Assembly: GCF_030157465.1 (NCBI RefSeq)
Contig: NZ_JAOAUU010000069.1
Location: forward strand, 1-56,514
Direction of reading: 5' to 3'
Source of the DNA: Zoogloea sp.
GTDB lineage: Bacteria > Pseudomonadota > Gammaproteobacteria > Burkholderiales > Rhodocyclaceae
Length of the DNA: 56,514 nt
Numbering within the stretch: the stretch's first letter is position 1; each line of letters begins with the position of its first letter. Made by a program: the position numbers and the translations under genes. The notes beneath the pieces are model-generated. The model saw nothing but the letters and a program-made list of their open reading frames with translations, searched no databases and was not told the origin of the DNA. Positions 31,207 to 39,033 of this stretch are shown in pieces.

Positions 31207-31842
31207 ATGACTTGCAAGCTCGCCGTCTTCGATTTCGACGGCACCCTCGCCGACTCCTTCGACACGTTTCGCCGCTGTCTCAACGAGGCAGCGGCACATC
31301 ATGGCTTTCGCGGAATCGCCGACGGCGAGGACGACACGGTGCGCCGCATGTCGAGCCGGCAATTGATGGCCCACCTGGGCGTACCGCTCTGGAAGGTGCC
31401 GACGCTGGCCATCGACATGCGCCGCCGCATGCTGGCGCGCATCGACGAAATACGCCCCTTCGCAGGCGCCGGAGACACCCTGCAGCAACTGGCCGACCAG
31501 GGCATCCAGCTCGCCCTCCTGACCTCCAACACCCGCAATGCCGCACGCCAGGTGCTCGGCGACGCCACCCTGCGGCTGTTCCACCACGAACACTGCGGCA
31601 CCTCGATGTTCGGCAAGCGCTTCAAGCTGCGCGAGCTGCTGGGCACCACCCGCCTCAGGCCGGCCGAGCTGGCCTGCATCGGCGATGAAATCCGCGATGC
31701 CGACGCCGCCCGTGCGGTGGGCGTCGCCTTCATCGGCGTTGCATGGGGCTACACTCACCCCGCTGCCCTGCAGCCGCACAGTGCAAGGCCGCTGCTCCCC
31801 AGCCTTGCCGGGCTGCCCGGCGTGCTTGCCGACTTCACATAA
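31207..31842 (+). CDS. HAD-superfamily phosphatase (phosphoglycolate-phosphatase-like)
   Basis: A 211-aa HAD hydrolase. Motif I FDFDGTLADSF gives the nucleophile Asp, motif II is LLTSN, and motif III/IV are the Lys in MFGKRFKLRELL and IGDEIRDADAARAVG. A cap domain of about 60 residues lies between motifs I and II. The ATG at 31207 begins MTCKLAVFDFDG. It lies 62 bp upstream of nosD on the same strand. The substrate is unknown, and a link to nos function is only by position. Confidence 0.88.
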   Translation: MTCKLAVFDFDGTLADSFDTFRRCLNEAAAHHGFRGIADGEDDTVRRMSSRQLMAHLGVPLWKVPTLAIDMRRRMLARIDEIRPFAGAGDTLQQLADQGIQLALLTSNTRNAARQVLGDATLRLFHHEHCGTSMFGKRFKLRELLGTTRLRPAELACIGDEIRDADAARAVGVAFIGVAWGYTHPAALQPHSARPLLPSLAGLPGVLADFT

Positions 31843-31904
31843 ATCAAGGCTGGCTGCGGCATTTCGCCGCACACTGGCACGCATTCCGGATCCGCTCTCA
31901 CTTC

Positions 31905-33179
31905 ATGCATCCAAGCCGTTTTTCCCTTCGCCCGATCCTCGCCCTGCTCTTTGCCGGGCTGGCGGCAAGCGCCCACGGGGCCGAGTGGCAAATCAGGCCG
32001 GGCGAGTCGATCCAGGCGGCCATCAACAAGGCCGCCCCCGGCGACACGCTGCGCGTGGCCCGCGGCATCTACCCCGAAAACCTGCGCATCGAAAAGCCGC
32101 TGAAACTCATCGGCGAAGGCCGCCCGACCATTGACGCCGGCGGCAAGGGCGACACGGTGCGCATCGTGGCCACCGACGTCAGCTTCGAGGGCTTCATCGT
32201 CGCGGATTCCGGCGCCGACCTGGGTGCGCAAAATGCCGGCGTGTACATCCAGCCCGGCGCCCACCGCGCCCGGGTGGCCCATTGCGACTTCACCTACACT
32301 TTGTTCGGCCTGTGGATCGAAAAGGCCCAAGACGTGGTGATCGAAGGCAACCTCATCACCGGCAAGCGTGACCTCGGCTCGTCCCAGCGCGGCAACGGCA
32401 TCCAGCTCTACAACACCACCGGCGCGCAGATCATCGGCAACAACATCAGCTTCGTGCGCGACGCCATCTACGTGGATGTGTCCCACCGGGCGGTGTTTCG
32501 CGGCAACAAGATGCACCACAGCCGCTACGGCACCCACTACATGAACTCCTACCACAACCTGTGGGAGGACAACGACACCTACTACAACCGCGGCGGCCTC
32601 GCGCTGATGGAAGTGCGCGACCAGATCGTGCGCAACAACCGGGCCTGGGGCAATTCCGACCACGGCATCATGCTGCGCACCATCCAGGACGCGGTGGTCG
32701 AGGGCAATATCGTGGCCGGCAACGCCCGCGGCTTTTTCATCTACGACGCCGAATACAACGTGCTGCGCAACAACCTGGTGGTGGACAACCAGGTGGGCGT
32801 GCACCTGTGGGCCGGCTCGACCCGCAACGTGGTCGAGAAGAACGACTTCATCTCCAACCGCGAGCAGGTCAAATACGTGGCCTCGAAAGACGAACCCTGG
32901 GGCGTCAAGGAAGGCAACCACTGGAGCAACTACGTGGGCTGGGACCGCAACGGCGATGGCCGTGGCGACGTGCCCTACGAGGCCAACGACATGGTCGACC
33001 GGCTCTCCTGGCGCCACCCGATGGTCAAGCTACTGATGGCCAGCCCGGCCATCCAGACATTGCGCCTGATCGCCCAGCAGTTTCCGCTGCTGCGCGCGCC
33101 CAGCATCGTGGATAACAATCCGCGCATGCGCCCCGAACATTCCGACTGGAGAAAATGGCTTGGCAAGCAATATCGTTGA
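31905..33179 (+). CDS. nosD: NosD, periplasmic copper-site maturation protein
   Basis: A 424-aa exported protein with a Sec signal peptide (residues 1-25, LRPILALLFAGLAASAHGA). The rest is a right-handed beta-helix of CASH/parallel-beta repeats (IEGNLITGK, IIGNNISFV, IVRNNRAWGNSDHGI, VLRNNLVVDNQVGVHLW). NosD helps assemble the CuZ centre of NosZ together with NosF and NosY, likely supplying sulfur. I chose the ATG at 31905; the frame is open further upstream but without a signal. Its end overlaps nosF by 20 bp. Confidence 0.94.
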   Translation: MHPSRFSLRPILALLFAGLAASAHGAEWQIRPGESIQAAINKAAPGDTLRVARGIYPENLRIEKPLKLIGEGRPTIDAGGKGDTVRIVATDVSFEGFIVADSGADLGAQNAGVYIQPGAHRARVAHCDFTYTLFGLWIEKAQDVVIEGNLITGKRDLGSSQRGNGIQLYNTTGAQIIGNNISFVRDAIYVDVSHRAVFRGNKMHHSRYGTHYMNSYHNLWEDNDTYYNRGGLALMEVRDQIVRNNRAWGNSDHGIMLRTIQDAVVEGNIVAGNARGFFIYDAEYNVLRNNLVVDNQVGVHLWAGSTRNVVEKNDFISNREQVKYVASKDEPWGVKEGNHWSNYVGWDRNGDGRGDVPYEANDMVDRLSWRHPMVKLLMASPAIQTLRLIAQQFPLLRAPSIVDNNPRMRPEHSDWRKWLGKQYR

Positions 33180-34071
33180 AGCCCGCGGGGCGACCAAGGA
33201 TTTCGGCACCGTGCAAGCGGTAAAGGGTGTCGACCTCACCATCGCCGCGGGCGAGCTGTTCGGCCTCATCGGCCACAACGGCGCCGGCAAGAGCACCCTG
33301 TTCAAGATGATGCTCGGCCTCATCACTATCACCTCCGGCGACATCCTTCTGGACGGCGAAAAGGTGAATGGCCCGCGCTTTCGCGAAACCCGGCGCAAGA
33401 TCGGCTACCTGCCGGAAAACGTGGTTCTCTACGACAACCTCACCGGCATCGAAACCCTGTATTTCTTTGCCGACCTCAAAGCCGTGCCGCGCAAAGACTG
33501 CCCCGCGCTGCTCGAAAAAGTCGGCCTCAGCCACGCCGCCAGCCGGCGAGTGCGCGAATACTCCAAGGGCATGCGCCAGCGCCTCGGCTTTGCCCAGGCC
33601 CTGCTCGGCACGCCGCGCCTGCTGTTTCTCGACGAGCCCACCACCGGGCTCGACCCCGGCGCCATCCGCGACTTCTACCGCATCCTGCGCGAACTGCGCG
33701 ATGAAGGCGTGACGATGGTCCTCACCTCCCACATCCTCGCCGAAATCCAGGAACGCGTGGATCGCCTCGCCATCATGGAAGGCGGCCTGATCCGGGCCAC
33801 CGGCACCGTGCAGGATCTGCGCGAAGGCATGAACCTGCCGCTCACCCTCGAGATTGCCGGCGGCGCCGGCCTCGCCGAGCAGGTCACCCGCGTGCTCCAG
33901 GGCATTGCCATCGAAAGCATCGAGGAGGCCGGCAGCATTCTCCACATCCGCCTCTCCCGCGATTCCAAGATGCCTGCGCTGGCCCGCCTCGCCACCCTCG
34001 GCGACACCATGCGCGATCTCCACGTCCGCGAACCGTCCCTCGAAGACGTGTTCTTCGGCTACCGGAACTAA
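33160..34071 (+). CDS. nosF: NosF, ABC ATPase for NosZ maturation
   Basis: A 303-aa ABC ATPase. Walker A GHNGAGKSTLFKMM, signature YSKGMRQRLGFAQALLG and Walker B LLFLDEPTTGLDP are intact. The start is a TTG at 33160 (then Ala-Ser-Asn-Ile-Val), with GGAG eight bases upstream inside nosD; no in-frame ATG lies nearby. A C-terminal domain of about 80 residues follows the ATPase. It drives the NosDFY complex with the membrane subunit NosY. Confidence 0.94.
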   Translation: MASNIVEARGATKDFGTVQAVKGVDLTIAAGELFGLIGHNGAGKSTLFKMMLGLITITSGDILLDGEKVNGPRFRETRRKIGYLPENVVLYDNLTGIETLYFFADLKAVPRKDCPALLEKVGLSHAASRRVREYSKGMRQRLGFAQALLGTPRLLFLDEPTTGLDPGAIRDFYRILRELRDEGVTMVLTSHILAEIQERVDRLAIMEGGLIRATGTVQDLREGMNLPLTLEIAGGAGLAEQVTRVLQGIAIESIEEAGSILHIRLSRDSKMPALARLATLGDTMRDLHVREPSLEDVFFGYRN

Positions 34072-34075
34072 GCCC

Positions 34076-34900
34076 ATGCTCTCCATCGACTTCAGACAGA
34101 TCGGCATCATTGCCGGCAAGGAATTCTGGGACCGCATCCGCAACCGCTGGGTGCTCGCCGTGGCGGTCGTATTTACCGTGTTTGCGCTGGTCATCGCCTA
34201 CTTTGGCGCGGCCCAGCAGGGCGCGGTGGGGTTTCGCTCCATCGACGTCACCATCGCCTCGCTGGTCAGCCTGGTGATCTACCTCATCCCGCTGATCGCC
34301 CTGATCCTCGGCTTCGACGCCATCGTGGGCGAGCGGGAACGCGGCTCGCTGGACTTGCTGCTCACCCTGCCAATCACCCGCAAGGAACTCATCCTCGGCA
34401 AATACGCGGGCCTTGCCGGGGCGCTGGCCTTTTCCACCATCGCCGGCTTTGGCGCGGTGGGGCTGATCCTCTCGCCCCAGCTCAACCTCAACGCCCTCTT
34501 CCACTACGCCGGCTTCATGGGCTCGGCCATCCTGCTCGGCTTCGCCTTTCTGAGCATTGCGGTGATGCTCTCGGTGTTCGCCGCGGATCGCACCCGCGCC
34601 TCGGGCCTGGCCATCGGCACCTGGTTCTTCTTTGTGCTGGTCTTCGATCTGCTGCTGCTGGGCGCGCTGGTGGTTACCGCCGGCGACTATGGCGGCGCGA
34701 TCTTCCCCTACCTGCTGCTGGCCAACCCCGCCGATGTCTTCCGCGTGCTCAACGTGTTCAGCCTTGACGAAGTGCGCACCCTTTATGGCCTCGCCACCGT
34801 TTTCCCCGAAGCCCTGAGCAACCCCGCCACCCTCGGCGGCGTCATGCTCGCCTGGATCGTCGGCCCGCTCGCCGTGGCCATCTGGAGATTCGAACGATGA
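34076..34900 (+). CDS. nosY: NosY, ABC permease for NosZ maturation
   Basis: A 274-aa inner-membrane protein with six hydrophobic segments, the usual NosY topology. The ABC-2 type loop GFDAIVGERERGSLDLLLTLPITRKELILGK couples it to NosF. The start lies 4 bp after nosF, and its stop overlaps the nosL ATG. Confidence 0.94.
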   Translation: MLSIDFRQIGIIAGKEFWDRIRNRWVLAVAVVFTVFALVIAYFGAAQQGAVGFRSIDVTIASLVSLVIYLIPLIALILGFDAIVGERERGSLDLLLTLPITRKELILGKYAGLAGALAFSTIAGFGAVGLILSPQLNLNALFHYAGFMGSAILLGFAFLSIAVMLSVFAADRTRASGLAIGTWFFFVLVFDLLLLGALVVTAGDYGGAIFPYLLLANPADVFRVLNVFSLDEVRTLYGLATVFPEALSNPATLGGVMLAWIVGPLAVAIWRFER

Positions 34901-35421
34901 AAATTCCGCCGCTTGTTGCCCACACCGCCGCGCTGCTGCTGGCCGTCAGCCTGCTAACCGCCTGCGGCCAGAACACCGACACCCGCGTCGCCCCGGTCGA
35001 AATCGGCAAGGACACCTCCTGCTCCCTCGACGGCATGCTCCTTGGCGACTACCCCGGCCCCAAGGCGCAAATCCACTACGACGGCACGCCCGAGCCCGAA
35101 TTCTTCTGCGACACGATGGAAATGTTCTCCCTTTACCTCAAGCCCGAACAGGCCCGCAAGGTCAAGGCCATCTACGTGCAGGATCTCGACAAGACCACCT
35201 GGGAAGCCCCCACGGGCGCCTGGATCGACGGCAAAGCCGCCTTCTACGTGGTCGGCTCCAAAAAGCGTGGCGCAATGGGCCCGACGATTCCGTCCTTCGG
35301 CACCCGCGAAGGCGCGCAAAAATTTACCGAGAGCAACGGCGGCAAGGTCTACCCCTTTGCCGAAATCACCGCCGAAATGGCCCGCCTCGACGGCGGCGCC
35401 CTGCACGACCAAAGGATGTAG
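34897..35421 (+). CDS. nosL: NosL, copper-binding lipoprotein
   Basis: A 174-aa outer-facing lipoprotein with lipobox LTAC (Cys23 becomes the lipidated residue). NosL delivers Cu(I) to NosZ. The metal site is likely Cys42 and Met47 in SCSLDGM; the downstream CDTMEMF may also contribute. The family core AIYVQDLDKTTWEAPTGAWIDGKAAFYVVGS is clear. It is coupled to nosY (ATGA) and 2 bp from the following small gene. A second NosL-like protein is encoded 640 bp further on. Confidence 0.93.
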   Translation: MKIPPLVAHTAALLLAVSLLTACGQNTDTRVAPVEIGKDTSCSLDGMLLGDYPGPKAQIHYDGTPEPEFFCDTMEMFSLYLKPEQARKVKAIYVQDLDKTTWEAPTGAWIDGKAAFYVVGSKKRGAMGPTIPSFGTREGAQKFTESNGGKVYPFAEITAEMARLDGGALHDQRM

Positions 35422-35423
35422 TC

Positions 35424-35693
35424 ATGCACGTTTTCTACGAAAACCTGGCCACGGATGACGCCATCGAAATCGAACAACTGTCGCGCCTGATGTACGAAAT
35501 CCGCGTCTCCCGCGACGCGCTGCTGGCCCAGCTCGGCGCCGCAAGCCCCGAGCAAGCCCTCGCCCGCATCGCCGCTGGCGAGCTGCCCGAACACCCCGCC
35601 TACGAGCACTACCTGTCACTCCGCACCCTCGCAGAACTGCACGGCCAGGTTCGCGCCGACCTCGCCGAGCGGCTCAAGGAGACGAACACATAA
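35424..35693 (+). CDS. Small unknown protein in the nos operon (1)
   Basis: An 89-aa acidic helical protein (MHVFYENLATDDAIEIEQLSRLMYEIRVSRDALL...) without signal peptide, membrane segment or metal motif. It starts 2 bp after nosL and its stop overlaps the next ATG (TAATG), so it is certainly part of the operon. I do not recognise the family. A cytoplasmic role in the same pathway is inferred only from position. Confidence 0.75.
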   Translation: MHVFYENLATDDAIEIEQLSRLMYEIRVSRDALLAQLGAASPEQALARIAAGELPEHPAYEHYLSLRTLAELHGQVRADLAERLKETNT

Positions 35694-36064
35694 TGAGCAC
35701 CCACATCGACCTCGCAGCCCGCATCGAAGAAACTTTCGGTGAACACCTGGAAAGCCCGGTGGACGTGAAGCTCGACGCCCTCATCGTGCAGCTCGACAAC
35801 GGCGCCACCCTCGAAGCCCGCATCGCCGCCCCCGACGCCTACGCCATCGCCTGGGCCTGGGGCGAGGCCGAACTGCGCATCGACACCGCCCCGCTGCACG
35901 AACAACTGGAAACCTTCCCCAACCACCTCCACGCCGCCGACGGCAGCCTGCAGCGCGACCCGCTAACCCATTGCAACGCCGCCCCGTGGGACAACCTGCG
36001 CGCCGTCATCGAAGCCATCCTCATCGACCCGCTGCTCGAAAACCTCACCGGAGCCGCATCATGA
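35693..36064 (+). CDS. Small unknown protein in the nos operon (2)
   Basis: A 123-aa acidic protein (MSTHIDLAARIEETFGEHLESPVDVKLDALIVQLDNGATLEARIAAPDAYAIAWAWGEAELRIDTAPL...). The middle looks like beta strands, and a C-terminal helical part holds a single Cys (HCNAAPWDNLRAVIEAIL). It is coupled at both ends by overlapping start and stop codons. No signal peptide is seen and I do not recognise the family. Confidence 0.75.
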   Translation: MSTHIDLAARIEETFGEHLESPVDVKLDALIVQLDNGATLEARIAAPDAYAIAWAWGEAELRIDTAPLHEQLETFPNHLHAADGSLQRDPLTHCNAAPWDNLRAVIEAILIDPLLENLTGAAS

Positions 36065-36558
36065 TCCGCCGCCTGCTGCCCCTGCTCACCGCCGCGCTAA
36101 TGCTCGGCCAGCCCCTCACCACCAGCGCCGCCGATCTATCACCCCAATACGTACAGCGCTCGACCCGCTGCCCGGTGTGCGGCATGTACCCCTACCGCAC
36201 CCCCCAATGGACGGCCCAGATCGTCTTCAACGACCAAACCGCCAGCAGCTTCGATTCACCGGTAGACCTGTTCCGCTTCCTGAACAACATGGTGGTCTTC
36301 GACAAACAGCACAAGCCTGCCGACATCGGCGCCATCTACGTCGCCGACTACAGCACCAAAGCCTGGGTGGACGCCAAAAAAGCCTTCTTCGTGATCAGCT
36401 CGAAAGCCCTCGGCCCAATGAACGACCCCAACCTCCCCGCCTTCGCCACCCGCGAAGCCGCCGACGCCCACATCAAGGCACAAGGCGGCAAGGTGCTGCT
36501 GTTTGGGGAGGTGACGCGGGATGTCATCAAGAGCCTGGCGGGTGGGCACAATCATTGA
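36061..36558 (+). CDS. Second NosL-family protein, with CPVCGM metal motif
   Basis: A 165-aa exported protein with a Sec signal (residues 1-23, LLPLLTAALMLGQPLTTSAA) but no lipobox Cys, so it should be soluble in the periplasm. The metal motif is C37-PVC40-GM42, unlike the Cys/Met site of the first NosL. The family body is plain: VDLFRFLNNMVVFDKQ, AIYVADYSTKAWVDAKKAFFVISSKALGPM, GGKVLLFGEVTRDVI. It ends in GGHNH. It closes the operon before a strong terminator. It may be a second copper carrier or a copper acceptor for a different client. Confidence 0.88.
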   Translation: MIRRLLPLLTAALMLGQPLTTSAADLSPQYVQRSTRCPVCGMYPYRTPQWTAQIVFNDQTASSFDSPVDLFRFLNNMVVFDKQHKPADIGAIYVADYSTKAWVDAKKAFFVISSKALGPMNDPNLPAFATREAADAHIKAQGGKVLLFGEVTRDVIKSLAGGHNH

Positions 36559-36889
36559 GGTAGCAATGGCAGGCTGATGCGGTCGAGAAGGCGGTAAGTG
36601 GCTTTCTCTTCTCCGGGTGCGTTCGGAGAACCTGGCACTGAAAAAATAAAATCGGGCTGGTCATCCTTTAAGACAGGATGACCAGCCCGATTTTATTTTG
36701 GGGAATTAAAGAGGCTGATTGAGTGAGAGGTTATTTCGGCAGGGATTTGTGATGATGCAGACTGAAATTCCGCGACCCTAAGCGGAAGTAGCTGGTTTGA
36801 AGAAGCAGACGTTCAGGAAACGCAGAAGTGAGCGGACTGCGCGGCTTTTGTGCAGGTCCACTCGACTGCCGGGTTGGGCTTCAATCTGT
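36559..36889. other. Gap holding the nos terminator; border to low-G+C island
   Basis: Apart from the terminator I see no gene or repeat. Base composition drops just after this stretch, so it marks the left edge of the accessory segment. Confidence 0.6.
36643..36699. terminator. Very strong bidirectional terminator
   Basis: A perfect 24-bp stem (36643-36666 with 36676-36699, 9-nt loop) begins with an A/T-rich base and ends in TTTTATTTT, so it works on both strands. It closes the nos operon. Confidence 0.92.
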
Positions 36890-37678
36890 TCATGAGAGTT
36901 GCATCGCGGAACTTGCCTTTATCGCAGACGTAACGTCCGGGCGTCTCGGCGTAATAACTGCGTCGAACATCTCTTGGATAAATGGGGCAACCCAATACTG
37001 CGAATCCTCCTCCGGTTGCATGCCGCACTCAAGTGCATCCATGTGGTCACCGGACATCATGTAATGATCGTTCAAGAAGAAAATGTAGCCTAGGTGAAGA
37101 ATGAATAGGTCTTGCGCGTCCTCAGAAAAGCGGTCAAGCCACCAGCCCCGATTTTCTATGTACACTTCATTGTCATTCAGCATTGCGTGGCGATAAAAAT
37201 TGTAATGCGTGTGATCGTTACACCTGTCGCGGAGCCTCTTGTATCGATCATCGATACCAAACACGCCATTGATTGGTTTGAGGGCGTCGGAGGTCCTTAT
37301 GTATTGGGACATCACGCGGTATTCCGGTAGCTTCTCTTTTCCTTGGAGCCAGTTGCTTATCTTTTCGACGATGAAATTTTCGATGCTGAAATTATTGCGA
37401 AGATACAGATTCGAATAGATATTAATTACTGCGGAGTCGTGGTACTTCCGAAGCAATGTATAGGCGTCGTTGATGCGACCTGCGAGAAGAATTGTTCTCA
37501 TCGACTCCAATGTACCCTGCATTGAGGAATAAACGTAAGTGTCGATATTGCAGATGGCCTTTGTACCCATAGTCGCGAACGAGAAAACGGACATGGAAAA
37601 TTGCCCGTAGAAATCCATATAACGCTGAAGTTCAGCGAATACACGATGCTTTTGGTATGTTTTGTCTGTTACTTGCAC
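36890..37678 (-). CDS. Unknown 262-aa protein in the accessory island
   Basis: A soluble, helical, Tyr- and Asn-rich protein (MQVTDKTYQKHRVFAELQRYMDFYGQFSMSVFSF...). Features that can be seen are SMQGTLESMRTILLAGRINDAYTLLRKYHDSAVINIYSNLYLR near residues 50-95, a basic RYKRLRDRCNDHTHYNFYRH stretch near 140-165 and a hydrophobic LFILHLGYIFFLNDHYMM helix near 190. I recognise no domain. G+C is low here (about 37% in the line from 37381), unlike the flanking core genes, which points to recent transfer. A defence role is possible because of its neighbours but not shown. Confidence 0.7.
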   Translation of the reverse strand: MQVTDKTYQKHRVFAELQRYMDFYGQFSMSVFSFATMGTKAICNIDTYVYSSMQGTLESMRTILLAGRINDAYTLLRKYHDSAVINIYSNLYLRNNFSIENFIVEKISNWLQGKEKLPEYRVMSQYIRTSDALKPINGVFGIDDRYKRLRDRCNDHTHYNFYRHAMLNDNEVYIENRGWWLDRFSEDAQDLFILHLGYIFFLNDHYMMSGDHMDALECGMQPEEDSQYWVAPFIQEMFDAVITPRRPDVTSAIKASSAMQLS

Positions 37679-37714
37679 GGGTGATGCTCCGCATTAATTG
37701 AGGCCCAACAGTCC

Positions 37715-37745
37715 GTAGGTCGGGTTAGCGCAGCGTAACCCGACA
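37715..37745. repeat. REP palindrome, left of the RAYT gene
   Basis: GTAGGTCGGGTTAGCGCAGC followed by GTAACCCGACA folds into a GTCGGGTTA/TAACCCGAC hairpin. Its inverted partner lies at 38303-38333. Confidence 0.85.
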
Positions 37746-37759
37746 TCGCACCATCAGCC

Positions 37760-38296
37760 CTACTCATGCCCGACGCCTTCAAAGCACATTGAATCGCCCC
37801 CCCAATCCGACGCATAAACACCCGCTTTCACAAAGCGGCCGAAGCTGGAGTAAGGCCAATCCAGCGGTGATCGGGCCAGGCCGTGTTTGACCGGATTGTA
37901 ATGGATGTAATCGACATGGCGGGCAAAGTCGGTTTCATCGCGTATCTGATGTTCCCAATATCGATGTTGCCAGATGGCTTGTTCGCCTTTCTTCAGCCGC
38001 GTTGCGTCGGGTGTGCGCCGGAGTGTGTCCGGGCAATGTTTGGAAAACCAGGTTTTAATCAGGCGCCAACGGGTGGAGAAGTCGGTATCGTCAGGCGGTA
38101 AAGTCCAGATGCAATGAAGATGATCGGGCATGACGACGATAGCATCGATTTCGAATGGACGCGATTGACGAACAGATCGGAAAGCATTGCGCAGGACATC
38201 GACGGCTTCATCCGAAGCCAGAATGGGGCGGCAGCGATCCGTCACAAGAGTAAAGAAGAAGGTGCCGCCGGGAACGATAGAGCGCCGATATTGCAT
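37760..38296 (-). CDS. REP-associated tyrosine transposase (RAYT)
   Basis: A 178-aa Y1-type HUH nuclease. The HUH motif is in VVMPDHLHCIW, and the catalytic tyrosine is likely in DYIHYNPVKHG or the HRYWEHQIRD segment as in TnpA_REP proteins. Such single-copy domesticated transposases are thought to spread the REP hairpins that flank them, and here two REP copies sit in inverted orientation on each side. The frame is intact. Confidence 0.93.
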   Translation of the reverse strand: MQYRRSIVPGGTFFFTLVTDRCRPILASDEAVDVLRNAFRSVRQSRPFEIDAIVVMPDHLHCIWTLPPDDTDFSTRWRLIKTWFSKHCPDTLRRTPDATRLKKGEQAIWQHRYWEHQIRDETDFARHVDYIHYNPVKHGLARSPLDWPYSSFGRFVKAGVYASDWGGDSMCFEGVGHE

Positions 38297-38302
38297 GGGA
38301 AA

Positions 38303-38333
38303 TGTCGGGTTACGCTGCGCCAGCCCGACCTAC
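38303..38333. repeat. REP palindrome, right of the RAYT gene
   Basis: TGTCGGGTTACGCTGCGCCA followed by GCCCGACCTAC is an inverted, slightly diverged copy of the palindrome at 37715-37745. Confidence 0.85.
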
Positions 38334-38552
38334 TTAAAACTGTTGCATCCATCGGTTGAATCCACAACCCTAATGAGTCATTCGTCTTTCGACGCTATTA
38401 AGGTCGGCTATGCAACGAACCACTGACGTTAGGTTGCATGCATACAGAGTTGCTCGGAGCGATGAATCTGGGCGTCAGAGTGAAGTCCTGATAGTGCCCA
38501 GATTGTTTTCCAGAGACGGACAAAGATTAATATTGAGCGAGAGAGATACGCC

Positions 38553-39032
38553 CTAACCGTTCCGCTGCTTAATCGCAGCTTCTACCCAGCCCGACAGATT
38601 TGTCGCAATATCGTTGTAAGCATCGCTCGATTTTGGGTCATAGACCTTCGGCACAACCGCTTTGCCATCCAGCGTAAAATTGATCGCGTCAAATGGGTTT
38701 GTCCCCTTAGAGCTTTTTCCATTGTTCGGACAGGTCAGATTATGAATATGAATCCCCAACAGACCTTTTCCATCTTTCCATGCTTTTTTAATTTCGTAAT
38801 TGACCCAAGGTCGTTTGTGGGTATCGGTGCCTATCAAGACGATCACACATGACTTTCCAAACATGTTGTCATCGATCCACTTTTCGACGGCAGCATTGCC
38901 TTTTTTCTTCACTTCCTCCCAATTATTTGGTGATACCGGCGTATTGCCTTCAACAACCCCCATGTTTCTCACTTGTTGCACGCGCATAACGTCGTTATCA
39001 AAGTGAAAACTATAGAATATCTTTCGTGCCAT
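38553..39032 (-). CDS. thsB: Thoeris ThsB-like TIR protein (DUF1863 type)
   Basis: A 159-aa TIR-fold enzyme. It begins MARKIFYSFHFDNDVMRVQQVRN, the signature of the MTH538/DUF1863 TIR group used by Thoeris ThsB. The catalytic glutamate is likely E80 in KRPWVNYEIKKAW, matching the Glu in B. cereus ThsB (E85). On phage infection ThsB is known to make a cyclic ADP-ribose isomer from NAD+ that switches on ThsA. I chose the ATG at 39032, one base after the thsA stop; the frame is open eight codons further but those overlap thsA. Confidence 0.93.
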   Translation of the reverse strand: MARKIFYSFHFDNDVMRVQQVRNMGVVEGNTPVSPNNWEEVKKKGNAAVEKWIDDNMFGKSCVIVLIGTDTHKRPWVNYEIKKAWKDGKGLLGIHIHNLTCPNNGKSSKGTNPFDAINFTLDGKAVVPKVYDPKSSDAYNDIATNLSGWVEAAIKQRNG

Positions 39033-39033
39033 A

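Noticed and set aside
31755-33017. 420-aa minus-strand frame opposite nosD
   Set aside because: Antisense shadow of the repetitive beta-helix gene; low-complexity His/Val composition.
37715-38333. The two palindromes as the ends of a CRISPR or an insertion sequence
   Set aside because: Only two inverted copies flank a Y1 HUH gene, with no spacers between repeats; this is the RAYT/REP arrangement.
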